From: Zhenhengia yiwuensis
GTDB taxonomy: Bacteria; Bacillota; Clostridia; Lachnospirales; Cellulosilyticaceae
NCBI RefSeq assembly: GCF_014384995.1
Contig: NZ_JACRSY010000009.1
Span: 66,130 to 130,129, forward strand
Reading direction: 5' to 3'
Length of the DNA stretch: 64,000 nt
Shown: positions 1 to 7,364 of the stretch, piece by piece
How the letters are laid out: each line of letters opens with the position of its first letter
How positions within the stretch are numbered: the stretch's first letter is position 1
Made by a program: the position numbers and the translations under genes
The notes under the pieces: model-generated
What the model saw: the letters and a program-made list of their open reading frames with translations, nothing else
What the model was told of the DNA's origin: nothing
Database searches by the model: none

Positions 1-1675
1 AGTAGGTGTAGAAATTCCTACCCTTTGTTATCTTAATTTACATGGTACAGCAATGAAAAGTCAGACTGCATCTTGCAGAATTTGTGTTGTAGAAGTAGAA
101 GGTAGAAAAAATCTGGCACCAGCATGTGCAACACCTGTTATAAATGGTATGGTGGTTAAGACACATACACCACGTGTTATGAAATCTAGACGCATGGTAC
201 TTGAACTTTTGCTCTCAGACCATCCAAAGGATTGCTTAAGCTGTGAAAAAGCTGGGAATTGCCAGCTGCAAGATATGGCTGTGAAGTTTGGTATCCGTGA
301 TGTAGCCTTTAATGAAAATCATGCACAATCTACTTATCCAAAACAATTAGGCGTATCGATTATGCGTGATATGGATAAATGTATTATGTGTCGTAGATGT
401 GAGACAATGTGTAATAAAGTACAGACTGTAGGAGCTCTTTCAGGTGTAAATCGTGGATTTAATGCCTTTGTAGGCACAGCTTTTGGTCTGCCACTTGAAG
501 AAACAGTATGTACACAATGTGGTCAATGTGTAGCTGTATGTCCAACGGGAGCACTTTGTGAAAATGAACAAGTAAGTGATGTACTAAGTGGACTTGCAAA
601 TCCAGACAAAGTTGTAGTAGTTCAAACTGCGCCAGCTGTTCGTGCTGCACTTGGGGAAGAGTTTGGGATGGAAGCAGGTACACTTGTAACAGGTAAGATG
701 GTAGCAGCACTAAAAGAACTTGGTTTTAATTATGTATTTGATACAGACTTTGCGGCAGATGTGACCATTATGGAAGAAGGTGCAGAGCTGATTGACCGTT
801 TAACACGTTCAATAAAAGGAGATAAGAGTGTACATCTTCCAATCCTTACAAGTTGCTGTCCTGCTTGGGTAAATTTCTATGAAACACAATTTAGTGATTT
901 ATTAGATTATCCATCTACGGCAAAATCTCCACAACAAATCTTTGGTGCTATTGCAAAATCCTATTTTGCAGAAAAAATGAATATTCCAAGAGAGAAAATG
1001 ATAGTAGTTTCTATTATGCCATGTCTAGCTAAGAAGTATGAAGCAGATAGACCAGAGTTTGAGAAAGATGTAGATATTACACTTTCAACAAGAGAGCTTG
1101 CGGCACTTATTAAACAGGCTAATATTGATTTTAATAGCTTAGAAGAGGCTGAATTTGATCATCCATTAGGGGAGTCGACAGGTGCAGCTGTAATCTTCGG
1201 TACCACAGGTGGTGTTATTGAAGCAGCAGTACGTACAGCATATGAAAAAGTAACAGGAGAAAGTCTTGGTAAAGTAGATTTTGAAGAGCTAAGAGGATTT
1301 GATGGTGTACGTGCAGCTACTGTAAAAGTGGGAGACTTAGATCTAAAGATTGGTATTGCACATGGCCTTGGCAATGCAAGAACACTTATGGAAGAATTAA
1401 GAAACGGTAACCCAAGAGGTTTCCATGCTATTGAAGTGATGGCATGCCCAGGAGGATGTGTTGGCGGTGGTGGCCAGCCTTATCATCATGGCAATATTGA
1501 AGTGGTACAAAAACGCCGTGAGGCACTTTATAGGGAAGATGAGCATAAACCACTACGTAAGTCTCATGAAAACCCAGCAGTAATTGAAATGTATGACACT
1601 TATTTTGGACATCCAATGAGTCATAAGGCACATGAACTGCTACATACACATTATACAAAGAAAGATAGAATTTAA
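1..1675 (+). CDS. hydA: [FeFe]-hydrogenase catalytic subunit (5' partial)
   Basis: Cytoplasmic iron-only hydrogenase that reduces protons or oxidises H2, in this architecture usually as part of an NADH/ferredoxin-linked complex. The frame is open back to base 2 and encodes EIPTLCYL before the first ATG at 53, which is the first cysteine region of the N-terminal [2Fe-2S] domain; that ATG is therefore internal and the true start lies outside the window. Counting from that ATG: CRIC near 8, the HPKDCLSCEKAGNC His-Cys cluster near 56, two [4Fe-4S] sets (CIMCRRC near 110, CTQCGQC near 153), then H-cluster motifs TSCCPAW (about 267), MPCLAKK (about 322) and CPGGC (about 465). The C-terminal small-subunit-like domain follows. 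No truncation is seen at the 3' end. The partner subunits (hydB/hydC) are not in this window. Confidence 0.95.
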   Translation, partial: VGVEIPTLCYLNLHGTAMKSQTASCRICVVEVEGRKNLAPACATPVINGMVVKTHTPRVMKSRRMVLELLLSDHPKDCLSCEKAGNCQLQDMAVKFGIRDVAFNENHAQSTYPKQLGVSIMRDMDKCIMCRRCETMCNKVQTVGALSGVNRGFNAFVGTAFGLPLEETVCTQCGQCVAVCPTGALCENEQVSDVLSGLANPDKVVVVQTAPAVRAALGEEFGMEAGTLVTGKMVAALKELGFNYVFDTDFAADVTIMEEGAELIDRLTRSIKGDKSVHLPILTSCCPAWVNFYETQFSDLLDYPSTAKSPQQIFGAIAKSYFAEKMNIPREKMIVVSIMPCLAKKYEADRPEFEKDVDITLSTRELAALIKQANIDFNSLEEAEFDHPLGESTGAAVIFGTTGGVIEAAVRTAYEKVTGESLGKVDFEELRGFDGVRAATVKVGDLDLKIGIAHGLGNARTLMEELRNGNPRGFHAIEVMACPGGCVGGGGQPYHHGNIEVVQKRREALYREDEHKPLRKSHENPAVIEMYDTYFGHPMSHKAHELLHTHYTKKDRI

Positions 1676-1716
1676 AAAAAGGAGTAAGGCAATCTAAATG
1701 CCTTACTCCTTTTTAG
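1675..1716 (+). terminator. Rho-independent terminator after hydA
   Basis: Perfect arms GGAGTAAGGCA (1681-1691) and TGCCTTACTCC (1699-1709), extended by A/T pairs, with a T-run after the 3' arm. It lies directly behind the hydA stop and separates it from the DUF1015 gene. Confidence 0.9.
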
Positions 1717-1802
1717 TATGACTTTTTACTTGAAAGAAAAATAAGACATAATTTAGGGTTCTTCTTAATAAAACTAAATAAGATAGAAAGGAGGGATATG
1801 GG

Positions 1803-3023
1803 ATGATTTCTATTAAGCCTTTTAGGGCTTACAGACCCCGAATAGATTATGCAATGCAGGTTGTAGCCTTACCTTATGACGTAATAAGTGAAGAAGAAGC
1901 AAGAAGAATTGGAGAAAGTAATCCCTATTCTTTTTTGCATATAGATAAACCAGAAGTTTTTTATAAAGGACAAGAGCTGAAGCAATATGAGTATGCTAGA
2001 AACATTTTGGAAGAGCTTATAGAGGTAGGTATACTGATACAGGAAGAGAGTCCTTGCCTATATATCTATGGGCTTATTACATCTTCAAGTAGCCAATATG
2101 GCATTGTAGGATGTCTAAGCTGTAGGGAGTATGATGAAGGCAAAATCAAAAGACATGAGAAGACTAGAGAGGATAAAGAGCAAGATAGGTTTTTGCATAT
2201 TGAAGAGTGTCAGGCGCATACAGGGCCTATTTTCTTAGCATGTAAAGAAGAAGCACAGCTTAAAGCTTTTATAGAAAGGTATAGGCTAGATCATAAACCT
2301 CTTTATGATTTTGAACATGAGGGAGTAAGGCAATTGGTATACTGTATAGAGAATCCGCATGAACAAGCTGAAGTAATAGCCTGTTTTAATAAAATGAAGA
2401 ATTTATATGTAGCAGATGGACATCATAGATTAGCTGCTGCAGCAAGTTATGCAAGAGTAAGAAGAAAAGAGGTATTTAAGGAAGAAGGAGAATATGAAGA
2501 CTTTCTAGGTGTTATATTTCCAAAATCTGATTTAAACATTATAGATTATAATCGTGTGATTCAAGATGAGAGTGAATTGAGTGAAGAGGCACTGATGAAT
2601 GCCATAGAAAAACAATTTAATATTACCCAGATGAAAGAGCAGATATACCATCCACCTAGGCCCCATCATATAGGGATGAGATATAAGGGAAGTTGGTATA
2701 ATCTGAGACTTAAGAATAATCAGATTAATGAAAAGGACCCTGTAGCAAGGCTAGATACAGCTATTTTACAAGATTTAATTTTAGAGCCTATTTTTCATAT
2801 TAAGAATCCAAGGATAGATAAAAGAATAGACTTTATAGGAGGTATCAAAGGGATAAAGGAGCTTAATAGGCGTACAGATGAAGATATGGATATTGCTTTT
2901 GCACTTTATCCGACTACTATGGATGAGCTTATACAGGTAGCTGATGCTAATAGACTTATGCCACCTAAGTCCACCTGGTTTGAACCTAAGCTTAGAAGCG
3001 GCTTATTTATTCATAGGTTTTAA
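1803..3023 (+). CDS. DUF1015 family protein
   Basis: A 406-residue soluble protein of the DUF1015 family, whose biochemical role is not established. Family hallmarks visible here are the N-terminal FRAYRP...ALPYDV segment (residues 7-27), a SFLHIDKPE block near 43, and the signature VADGHHRLAAA at about 201-211, whose conserved Asp/His/Arg suggest a ligand or phosphate site. Length is normal for the family. The ATG at 1803 has an AAAGGAGGG ribosome-binding site (1787-1795); the ATG at 1798 is followed at once by a stop. In many clostridia this family sits beside serine-biosynthesis genes; here serC/serA lie 34 kb away. It is bounded by the hydA terminator and the promoter of the alaS operon, so it may be monocistronic. 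Function is unknown. Confidence 0.85.
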   Translation: MISIKPFRAYRPRIDYAMQVVALPYDVISEEEARRIGESNPYSFLHIDKPEVFYKGQELKQYEYARNILEELIEVGILIQEESPCLYIYGLITSSSSQYGIVGCLSCREYDEGKIKRHEKTREDKEQDRFLHIEECQAHTGPIFLACKEEAQLKAFIERYRLDHKPLYDFEHEGVRQLVYCIENPHEQAEVIACFNKMKNLYVADGHHRLAAAASYARVRRKEVFKEEGEYEDFLGVIFPKSDLNIIDYNRVIQDESELSEEALMNAIEKQFNITQMKEQIYHPPRPHHIGMRYKGSWYNLRLKNNQINEKDPVARLDTAILQDLILEPIFHIKNPRIDKRIDFIGGIKGIKELNRRTDEDMDIAFALYPTTMDELIQVADANRLMPPKSTWFEPKLRSGLFIHRF

Positions 3024-3035
3024 AGGAGACATGCA

Positions 3036-3064
3036 TTGACAAAAATGCCTTTATTTCTTATAAT
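3036..3064 (+). promoter_or_regulatory. Consensus sigma-A promoter of the T-box/M15/alaS operon
   Basis: TTGACA (3036-3041), a 17-base spacer, then TATAAT (3059-3064): a perfect match to the housekeeping consensus. Transcription should begin near 3071 and run into the T-box leader. Confidence 0.85.
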
Positions 3065-3109
3065 CAGTATCATAATACGCATATGAGAAGCTGTACTAAG
3101 TATATATAT

Positions 3110-3350
3110 AGAATAAGTGAAATGCGAAGATAAGGAATAGTATATAAATAAGGGTTTTCAGAGAGGAAAGTGGTGGTGAGAGCTTTCTAATGCCTGTTTA
3201 TAGAAGCAGCCTTTGAGCATGCATCTTGAACCATAAGTAGGGATGTACGGGTAACTACGTTACAAGTTGAAGAGGGATACTCTATGTAGAGTATAACTAG
3301 GGTGGTACCGCGAGAAACCTCGTCCCTAATTTGGGATGGGGTTTTTTATT
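3110..3350 (+). promoter_or_regulatory. T-box riboswitch, alanine type, with leader terminator
   Basis: tRNA-sensing leader of the alaS operon. The hallmark T-box GGGTGGTACCGCG is at 3300-3312; its central GGT would pair with the ACC end of uncharged tRNA. A terminator follows: arms CCTCGTCCC (3318-3326) and GGGATGGGG (3333-3341) and a T-run (3342-3347). Upstream are Stem I elements: GAAGAT at its base, GGAATAGTA, CAGAGAGG, and the closing ATCTT near 3224. The specifier region reads GAAGCAGCCTTTGAG; GCA (3206-3208) is directly followed by GCC (3209-3211), both alanine codons. By alignment with the tyrosine T-box in this window (TAC-ACC-TTT), GCA is the likelier specifier. The gene controlled (alaS) agrees with alanine. 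Confidence 0.9.
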
Positions 3351-3379
3351 TTGCCTTGAAATCAAAAAGAGGTGATTCT

Positions 3380-3961
3380 ATGTATAAACTTAGTATAGTC
3401 AATGAAGATAGACCTTTAGATGCTTTATATATTCCAGAGTCTTTAGTTTGTGAGCCGGTCATGCATATTTGGCTTGTCAAAGAGGTTTATGAAGCTTTTT
3501 ATGAGATGAATAGAGCTTTGCAAAGAGAAGGCCTGCCATCTATTTATGGACGCAGGGGTTACTTATGCTTTGCTTATCAAAAAAAGCTTTTTCAAAATGA
3601 AGTTCAAAAAAATATAAGGCAGGGGCTTAAGGCAGAACTTGCTTATGAAAAAGCAAGAAGAACGCTTATGCCACCAGGATGCAGTGAGCATCAGTTAGGG
3701 CTTTGTATTGACATTGCACTTCATCATATGCAACAAGATAATAGTATTTCTATATATGAAGAAAGTCCACAGTTCCATTGGATGAGGGAATATGCCACAT
3801 CTTATGGATTCATACTTAGGTACCCTAAAGATAAGATGTTCTATACAAAGTTTTCTTATAGACCGTGGCACTATCGTTACGTAGGTATAGGGCATGCTAA
3901 AAAAATGGCTAAGCTAGGACTTTGTCTTGAAGAGTATTATGAAGCTTTTTATAAAGAATAA
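3380..3961 (+). CDS. M15-family D,D-carboxypeptidase/dipeptidase homologue, catalytic Glu missing
   Basis: A 193-residue protein related to VanY/VanX-type zinc peptidases that cleave D-Ala peptides. The zinc motif SEHQLGLCIDI (residues about 106-116) keeps the His and Asp, and the last ligand is present in PWHYRYVG (about 167-174). The residue before PWH, normally the catalytic Glu (EPWH), is Arg here (codon AGA), so hydrolysis may be lost or changed. No signal peptide or membrane segment is seen, so it should be cytoplasmic, unlike most VanY enzymes. ATG 3380 was chosen for its AGAGGTGA site (3368-3375); reading further upstream would run through the T-box terminator. It ends 12 bases before alaS and shares its alanine-responsive leader, suggesting a job tied to alanine or D-alanine supply, which is an inference. 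Confidence 0.8.
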   Translation: MYKLSIVNEDRPLDALYIPESLVCEPVMHIWLVKEVYEAFYEMNRALQREGLPSIYGRRGYLCFAYQKKLFQNEVQKNIRQGLKAELAYEKARRTLMPPGCSEHQLGLCIDIALHHMQQDNSISIYEESPQFHWMREYATSYGFILRYPKDKMFYTKFSYRPWHYRYVGIGHAKKMAKLGLCLEEYYEAFYKE

Positions 3962-3973
3962 GGAGGATTACTT

Positions 3974-6622
3974 ATGAAAAACTACGGTTTAAATGAACTA
4001 AGAGAAATGTATTTAAGCTTTTTTGAGTCAAAAGGACACTTACGTAAAAAAAGTTTCCCGCTTGTACCTCAAAATGACAACAGTTTATTATTAATCAATG
4101 CGGGGATGGCACCACTTAAGCCTTACTTTACAGGTCAAGAAGTACCACCAAAGACACGTATGACAACTTGTCAAAAATGTATTCGTACAGGTGATATCGA
4201 AAATATCGGCAAAACAGCACGTCACGGTACATTCTTTGAAATGTTAGGGAACTTCTCATTTGGGGATTACTTCAAAGAAGAAGCAATTAGCTGGGCATGG
4301 GAGTTTGTAACAAAAGTACTTGAACTTCCTGAAGACCGTCTTTATGTATCTGTTTATGAAGAGGATCAGCCAACAGCTGAAATTTGGCATGAAAAAATGG
4401 GCGTTCCAAGAGACCACATTGTATTCATGGGCAAAGAAGATAACTTCTGGGAAGTAGGCGTAACAGGTCCATGTGGCCCATGTTCAGAAATCTACTTTGA
4501 TAGAGGTCCAGAGTTTGGTTGTGATTCCCCAACTTGTGCGGTAGGGTGTGACTGTGACCGTTACTTAGAATTTTGGAACTTAGTATTTACACAATTTGAT
4601 AGACAAGAAGATGGTACTTACCTTCCACTTCCAAAACCAAATATTGATACAGGTATGGGTCTTGAAAGACTTGCAGCTATGATGCAAGGTGTAACATCTA
4701 TCTTTGATGTAGATACAGTTAAAGCAATCCGTGATCATGTATGTGAACTTGCAGGTGTAGAATACGGTCAATCTCAAAAAACAGATATGTCTATCCGTGT
4801 TATTACAGATCATATCCGTTCAGCAACATTCATGGCATCTGACGGGGTACTTCCATCAAATGAAGGCCGCGGCTATGTTATGAGAAGACTTATTAGACGT
4901 GCAGTAAGACATGGTAAACTTTTAGGTATTGAAGGCTTATTCTTAAAAGAACTTGTTAAAACAGTAGTAGATAACTCAAAACATGAGTATACAGAGCTTG
5001 AAGATAAATTCGACTACATTGTAAAACTTCTTACAGTAGAAGAAGAAAACTTCAACAAAACAATTGAACAAGGACTTAACATCTTAACAACTTATATTGA
5101 AGAACTTGAAGCAAAAGGTGAAAAAGTATTAGATGGTGTAGCTTGTTTCAAACTTTATGACACTTATGGTTTCCCTATCGATTTAACACGTGAGATTTTA
5201 GAAGAAAAAGGTCTTGCAATTGATGAGGAAGCTTTCAAAGATGAAATGGAAAAACAAAAACAACGTGGTCGTGATGCACGTGGTGAAACAAACTACATGG
5301 GTAGTGATGAAACAGTATTCCACAAATTAGATACAAACTTATCAACACAGTTCGTTGGCTATCATACACTAGAAGTAGAGTCTACTATTGATGCACTCAC
5401 AACAGAAACAGAAATTATTGAAGAAGCAAAAGAAGGCATGGACGTGTATATTGTATCAAAAGCAACACCATTCTATGCTGAAAGTGGCGGTCAAGCTGGT
5501 GACGTAGGAACGATTACAACAGCTACAGGTACAGTAGAAGTAACAAATACAACAAAAGCTGTGGGTGGTAAATTTGTACACCATGGTAAAGTAGTAGTAG
5601 GTACGGTGAAGCAAGGTGAAACAGCTACATTTAAAGTAAACAGTGTAGTACGTCTTGATTCTGCACGTAACCATAGTGCAACACACCTTCTTCAAAAAGC
5701 GCTTCGTGAAGTAGTAGGTGGACACGTAGAACAAGCTGGTTCTAATGTAACAAAAGATCGTTTAAGATTTGACTATACACACTTTGAAGCTTTATCAGCA
5801 GAGCAAATCGAACGTGTAGAAGCTATCGTAAATGAAAAAATCTTATCTGCTTTAGATATTACAACAATGGAAACTTCTATTGATGAAGCAAGAAAAATGG
5901 GTGCTATGGCACTCTTTGGTGAAAAATACGGTGAAGTTGTACGTGTGGTAGACATGGGTCATTACTCAGTAGAGCTTTGTGGTGGTACACATCTTATTAA
6001 TACAGCTCAAATTGGTACATTTAAAATTGTTTCTGAATCAGGTGTTGCTTCAGGTGTAAGACGTATTGAAGCAGTTACAGGTCGTGGTGCAATCCATTAT
6101 TACCAAGAAATTGAAAAAGAATTAAATGAAGTTGCTAAACTTGTTAAAGCTAAAAAAGATGGTATTACTAAAAAAGTTGAGCATTTAATGGCTGAAAGCA
6201 AAGAGCTTCAAAAAGAAAATGATAAACTTAAAGCAGAAATGGCGAAAGCTGAAGCAGAAAATATTTTTGATCAGGTACAAGAAATTGCAGGACTTAAAGT
6301 ATTAGTAGCAGCACTTCCAAATATGGATATGAATGCTCTTCGTAATATGGGAGATACATTCAAAGACAAATTAGGTGAAGGTGTAGTTGTACTTGCAAGT
6401 AGCCAAGATGAAAAAGTAAGCTTAGTAGCAATGGCTACAAATGATGCAGTAAGCGCTGGTATCCACTGTGGTAATATTATTAAAGCATCTGCTCCTGTCG
6501 TACAAGGAGGCGGTGGTGGTCGCCCTAATATGGCACAAGCTGGAGGTAAAGATGCATCAAAAATGAATGAAGCATTACAAACAGCAACAGATATCATTAA
6601 AGAACAATTAAAGAACAATTAA
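3974..6622 (+). CDS. alaS: Alanyl-tRNA synthetase
   Basis: Charges tRNA-Ala in the cytoplasm. The 882 residues are the normal length. Seen in order: a class II catalytic core starting MKNYGLNELR with NAGMAPLKPYF near 40; the tRNA-recognition helices with GRGYVMRRLIRRAVRHGK near 300; an editing domain with zinc ligands HSATH (about 567) and CGGTH (about 669) that clears Ser/Gly-tRNA-Ala; then a coiled coil (about 720-760) and the glycine-rich C-Ala domain (GGGGGRPNMAQAGG) near the end. The start has AAGGAGGA (3960-3967), overlapping the end of the M15 gene. Expression should rise when uncharged tRNA-Ala binds the upstream T-box. No terminator was found directly after it, but rpsU has its own promoter. 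Confidence 0.97.
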   Translation: MKNYGLNELREMYLSFFESKGHLRKKSFPLVPQNDNSLLLINAGMAPLKPYFTGQEVPPKTRMTTCQKCIRTGDIENIGKTARHGTFFEMLGNFSFGDYFKEEAISWAWEFVTKVLELPEDRLYVSVYEEDQPTAEIWHEKMGVPRDHIVFMGKEDNFWEVGVTGPCGPCSEIYFDRGPEFGCDSPTCAVGCDCDRYLEFWNLVFTQFDRQEDGTYLPLPKPNIDTGMGLERLAAMMQGVTSIFDVDTVKAIRDHVCELAGVEYGQSQKTDMSIRVITDHIRSATFMASDGVLPSNEGRGYVMRRLIRRAVRHGKLLGIEGLFLKELVKTVVDNSKHEYTELEDKFDYIVKLLTVEEENFNKTIEQGLNILTTYIEELEAKGEKVLDGVACFKLYDTYGFPIDLTREILEEKGLAIDEEAFKDEMEKQKQRGRDARGETNYMGSDETVFHKLDTNLSTQFVGYHTLEVESTIDALTTETEIIEEAKEGMDVYIVSKATPFYAESGGQAGDVGTITTATGTVEVTNTTKAVGGKFVHHGKVVVGTVKQGETATFKVNSVVRLDSARNHSATHLLQKALREVVGGHVEQAGSNVTKDRLRFDYTHFEALSAEQIERVEAIVNEKILSALDITTMETSIDEARKMGAMALFGEKYGEVVRVVDMGHYSVELCGGTHLINTAQIGTFKIVSESGVASGVRRIEAVTGRGAIHYYQEIEKELNEVAKLVKAKKDGITKKVEHLMAESKELQKENDKLKAEMAKAEAENIFDQVQEIAGLKVLVAALPNMDMNALRNMGDTFKDKLGEGVVVLASSQDEKVSLVAMATNDAVSAGIHCGNIIKASAPVVQGGGGGRPNMAQAGGKDASKMNEALQTATDIIKEQLKNN

Positions 6623-6651
6623 AGAAATAGCTAAAAGTTGCTAAGAACCTA

Positions 6652-6680
6652 TTGACGTAATATAAGATGTCAATTATAAT
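6652..6680 (+). promoter_or_regulatory. Sigma-A promoter of rpsU
   Basis: TTGACG (6652-6657), a 17-base spacer and TATAAT (6675-6680), just downstream of alaS. The transcript would start near 6687 with a leader of about 70 bases. Confidence 0.75.
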
Positions 6681-6686
6681 TTAGGG

Positions 6687-6755
6687 TAGTGCTTTAATCT
6701 TTTCTCCGTACAAATGCATAAAGCACGATACTGCAGCCCGGAGGGAGGGAAAGAA
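6687..6755 (+). promoter_or_regulatory. rpsU 5' leader with possible pseudoknot over the ribosome-binding site
   Basis: A perfect 8-bp stem, GTGCTTTA (6689-6696) with TAAAGCAC (6719-6726), closes a 22-base loop. The loop segment TTTCTCCG (6701-6708) can pair with CGGAGGGA (6739-6746), which includes the start of the Shine-Dalgarno region of rpsU. Together this is an H-type pseudoknot topology that could let S21 or another ligand control translation. The pairing is seen in the sequence; the regulatory role is inference. Confidence 0.45.
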
Positions 6756-6935
6756 ATGTCAGAGGTTACTGTTCGCGAAAATGAATCTTTAGATAGCGCT
6801 CTTCGTCGTTTTAAAAGAAATTGTGCTAAAGCAGGTATCATGCAAGAAATTCGTAAAAGAGAACATTACGAAAAACCAAGTGTGAAACGTAAAAAGAAAT
6901 CAGAAGCAGCACGCAAAAAAAATAGACAATACTAA
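6756..6935 (+). CDS. rpsU: 30S ribosomal protein S21
   Basis: Small basic ribosomal protein (59 residues) of the 30S subunit, located near the mRNA exit/anti-Shine-Dalgarno region. It shows the typical SEVTVRENESLDSALRRFKR start and a Lys/Arg-rich tail (KRKKKSEAARKKNRQY). ATG 6756 was chosen because family members begin at MSEV and GGGAGGGA (6743-6750) lies just before it; the upstream in-frame ATG at 6714 falls in the leader stem-loop. It has its own promoter and a strong terminator, so it is probably transcribed alone. In Bacillus rpsU is paired with yqeY; that gene is absent here and yqfC follows. Confidence 0.95.
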   Translation: MSEVTVRENESLDSALRRFKRNCAKAGIMQEIRKREHYEKPSVKRKKKSEAARKKNRQY

Positions 6936-6982
6936 TTAGTATAAATAGTGAGTGCTATAGTCAACACATATTGGCTAATGAA

Positions 6983-7016
6983 ATCCTAGAAGCTAGATAG
7001 CTTCTAGGATTTTTTG
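6983..7016 (+). terminator. Rho-independent terminator after rpsU
   Basis: 12-bp perfect arms ATCCTAGAAGCT (6983-6994) and AGCTTCTAGGAT (6999-7010) with a 4-base loop and a T-run (7010-7015). Confidence 0.92.
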
Positions 7017-7018
7017 TT

Positions 7019-7045
7019 ATACTTGTCCTGCCCTATGCATAATAT
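7019..7045 (+). promoter_or_regulatory. Possible sigma-E-type promoter of yqfC-yqfD
   Basis: ATA (7019-7021), a 16-base gap and CATAATAT (7038-7045) resemble the mother-cell sigma-E pattern (ATA...CATACAAT). yqfC/yqfD are sigma-E genes in Bacillus subtilis. The match is partial, so this is a weak call. Confidence 0.35.
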
Positions 7046-7067
7046 AGAAATAAGGGGGGAATCAGTC

Positions 7068-7364
7068 ATGAAGAAGGAAAAATCAGACAAGAAGAAAGAA
7101 TGGATACTTGATATGATGGAAAGCTTTGAAATTCCTAAAGAAACCGTGCTGGATGTACCTATTATTTCTTTAGTTGGAGATAGAGAAATTGTCATTGAGA
7201 ATTTTATAAGTATCGTAGAGTATGGAGATGAAGTCATTAGATTAAAAACGCAGTGCGGAGAATTTACAATAGAAGGCAAGAACTTAGAGGCACGTAGTAT
7301 GGATAGTGAGCATATCCAAATCAAGGGGAAAATCCAAGCTTTAAGCTTTGGGAATAGGGGGTGA
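7068..7364 (+). CDS. yqfC: Sporulation protein YqfC
   Basis: A 98-residue protein of the YqfC/YabP-like sporulation family, produced in the mother cell and associated with spore coat or cortex formation in Bacillus; the molecular role is unknown. It is a single small beta-rich domain (LVGDREIVIENFISIVEYGDE region at about 35-55, then LKTQCGEFTIEGKNL) with a Lys-rich N-terminus and no membrane segment. ATG 7068 is preceded by AAGGGGGGA (7052-7060); an in-frame ATG further up overlaps the rpsU terminator and was dropped. Its stop overlaps the start of yqfD, so the two are translationally coupled. It begins the conserved yqfC-yqfD-phoH-pgpH-ybeY gene order. Confidence 0.88.
   Translation: MKKEKSDKKKEWILDMMESFEIPKETVLDVPIISLVGDREIVIENFISIVEYGDEVIRLKTQCGEFTIEGKNLEARSMDSEHIQIKGKIQALSFGNRG

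Noticed and set aside
3302..3379. Possible N-terminal extension of the M15 protein to an ATG-like start in the T-box
   Set aside because: The extension would translate the T-box and terminator hairpin; ATG 3380 has a proper ribosome-binding site.
6271..6618. 115-codon minus-strand frame inside alaS
   Set aside because: It lies in the conserved C-Ala coding region and its product is low-complexity; it is a shadow of AlaRS codon usage.
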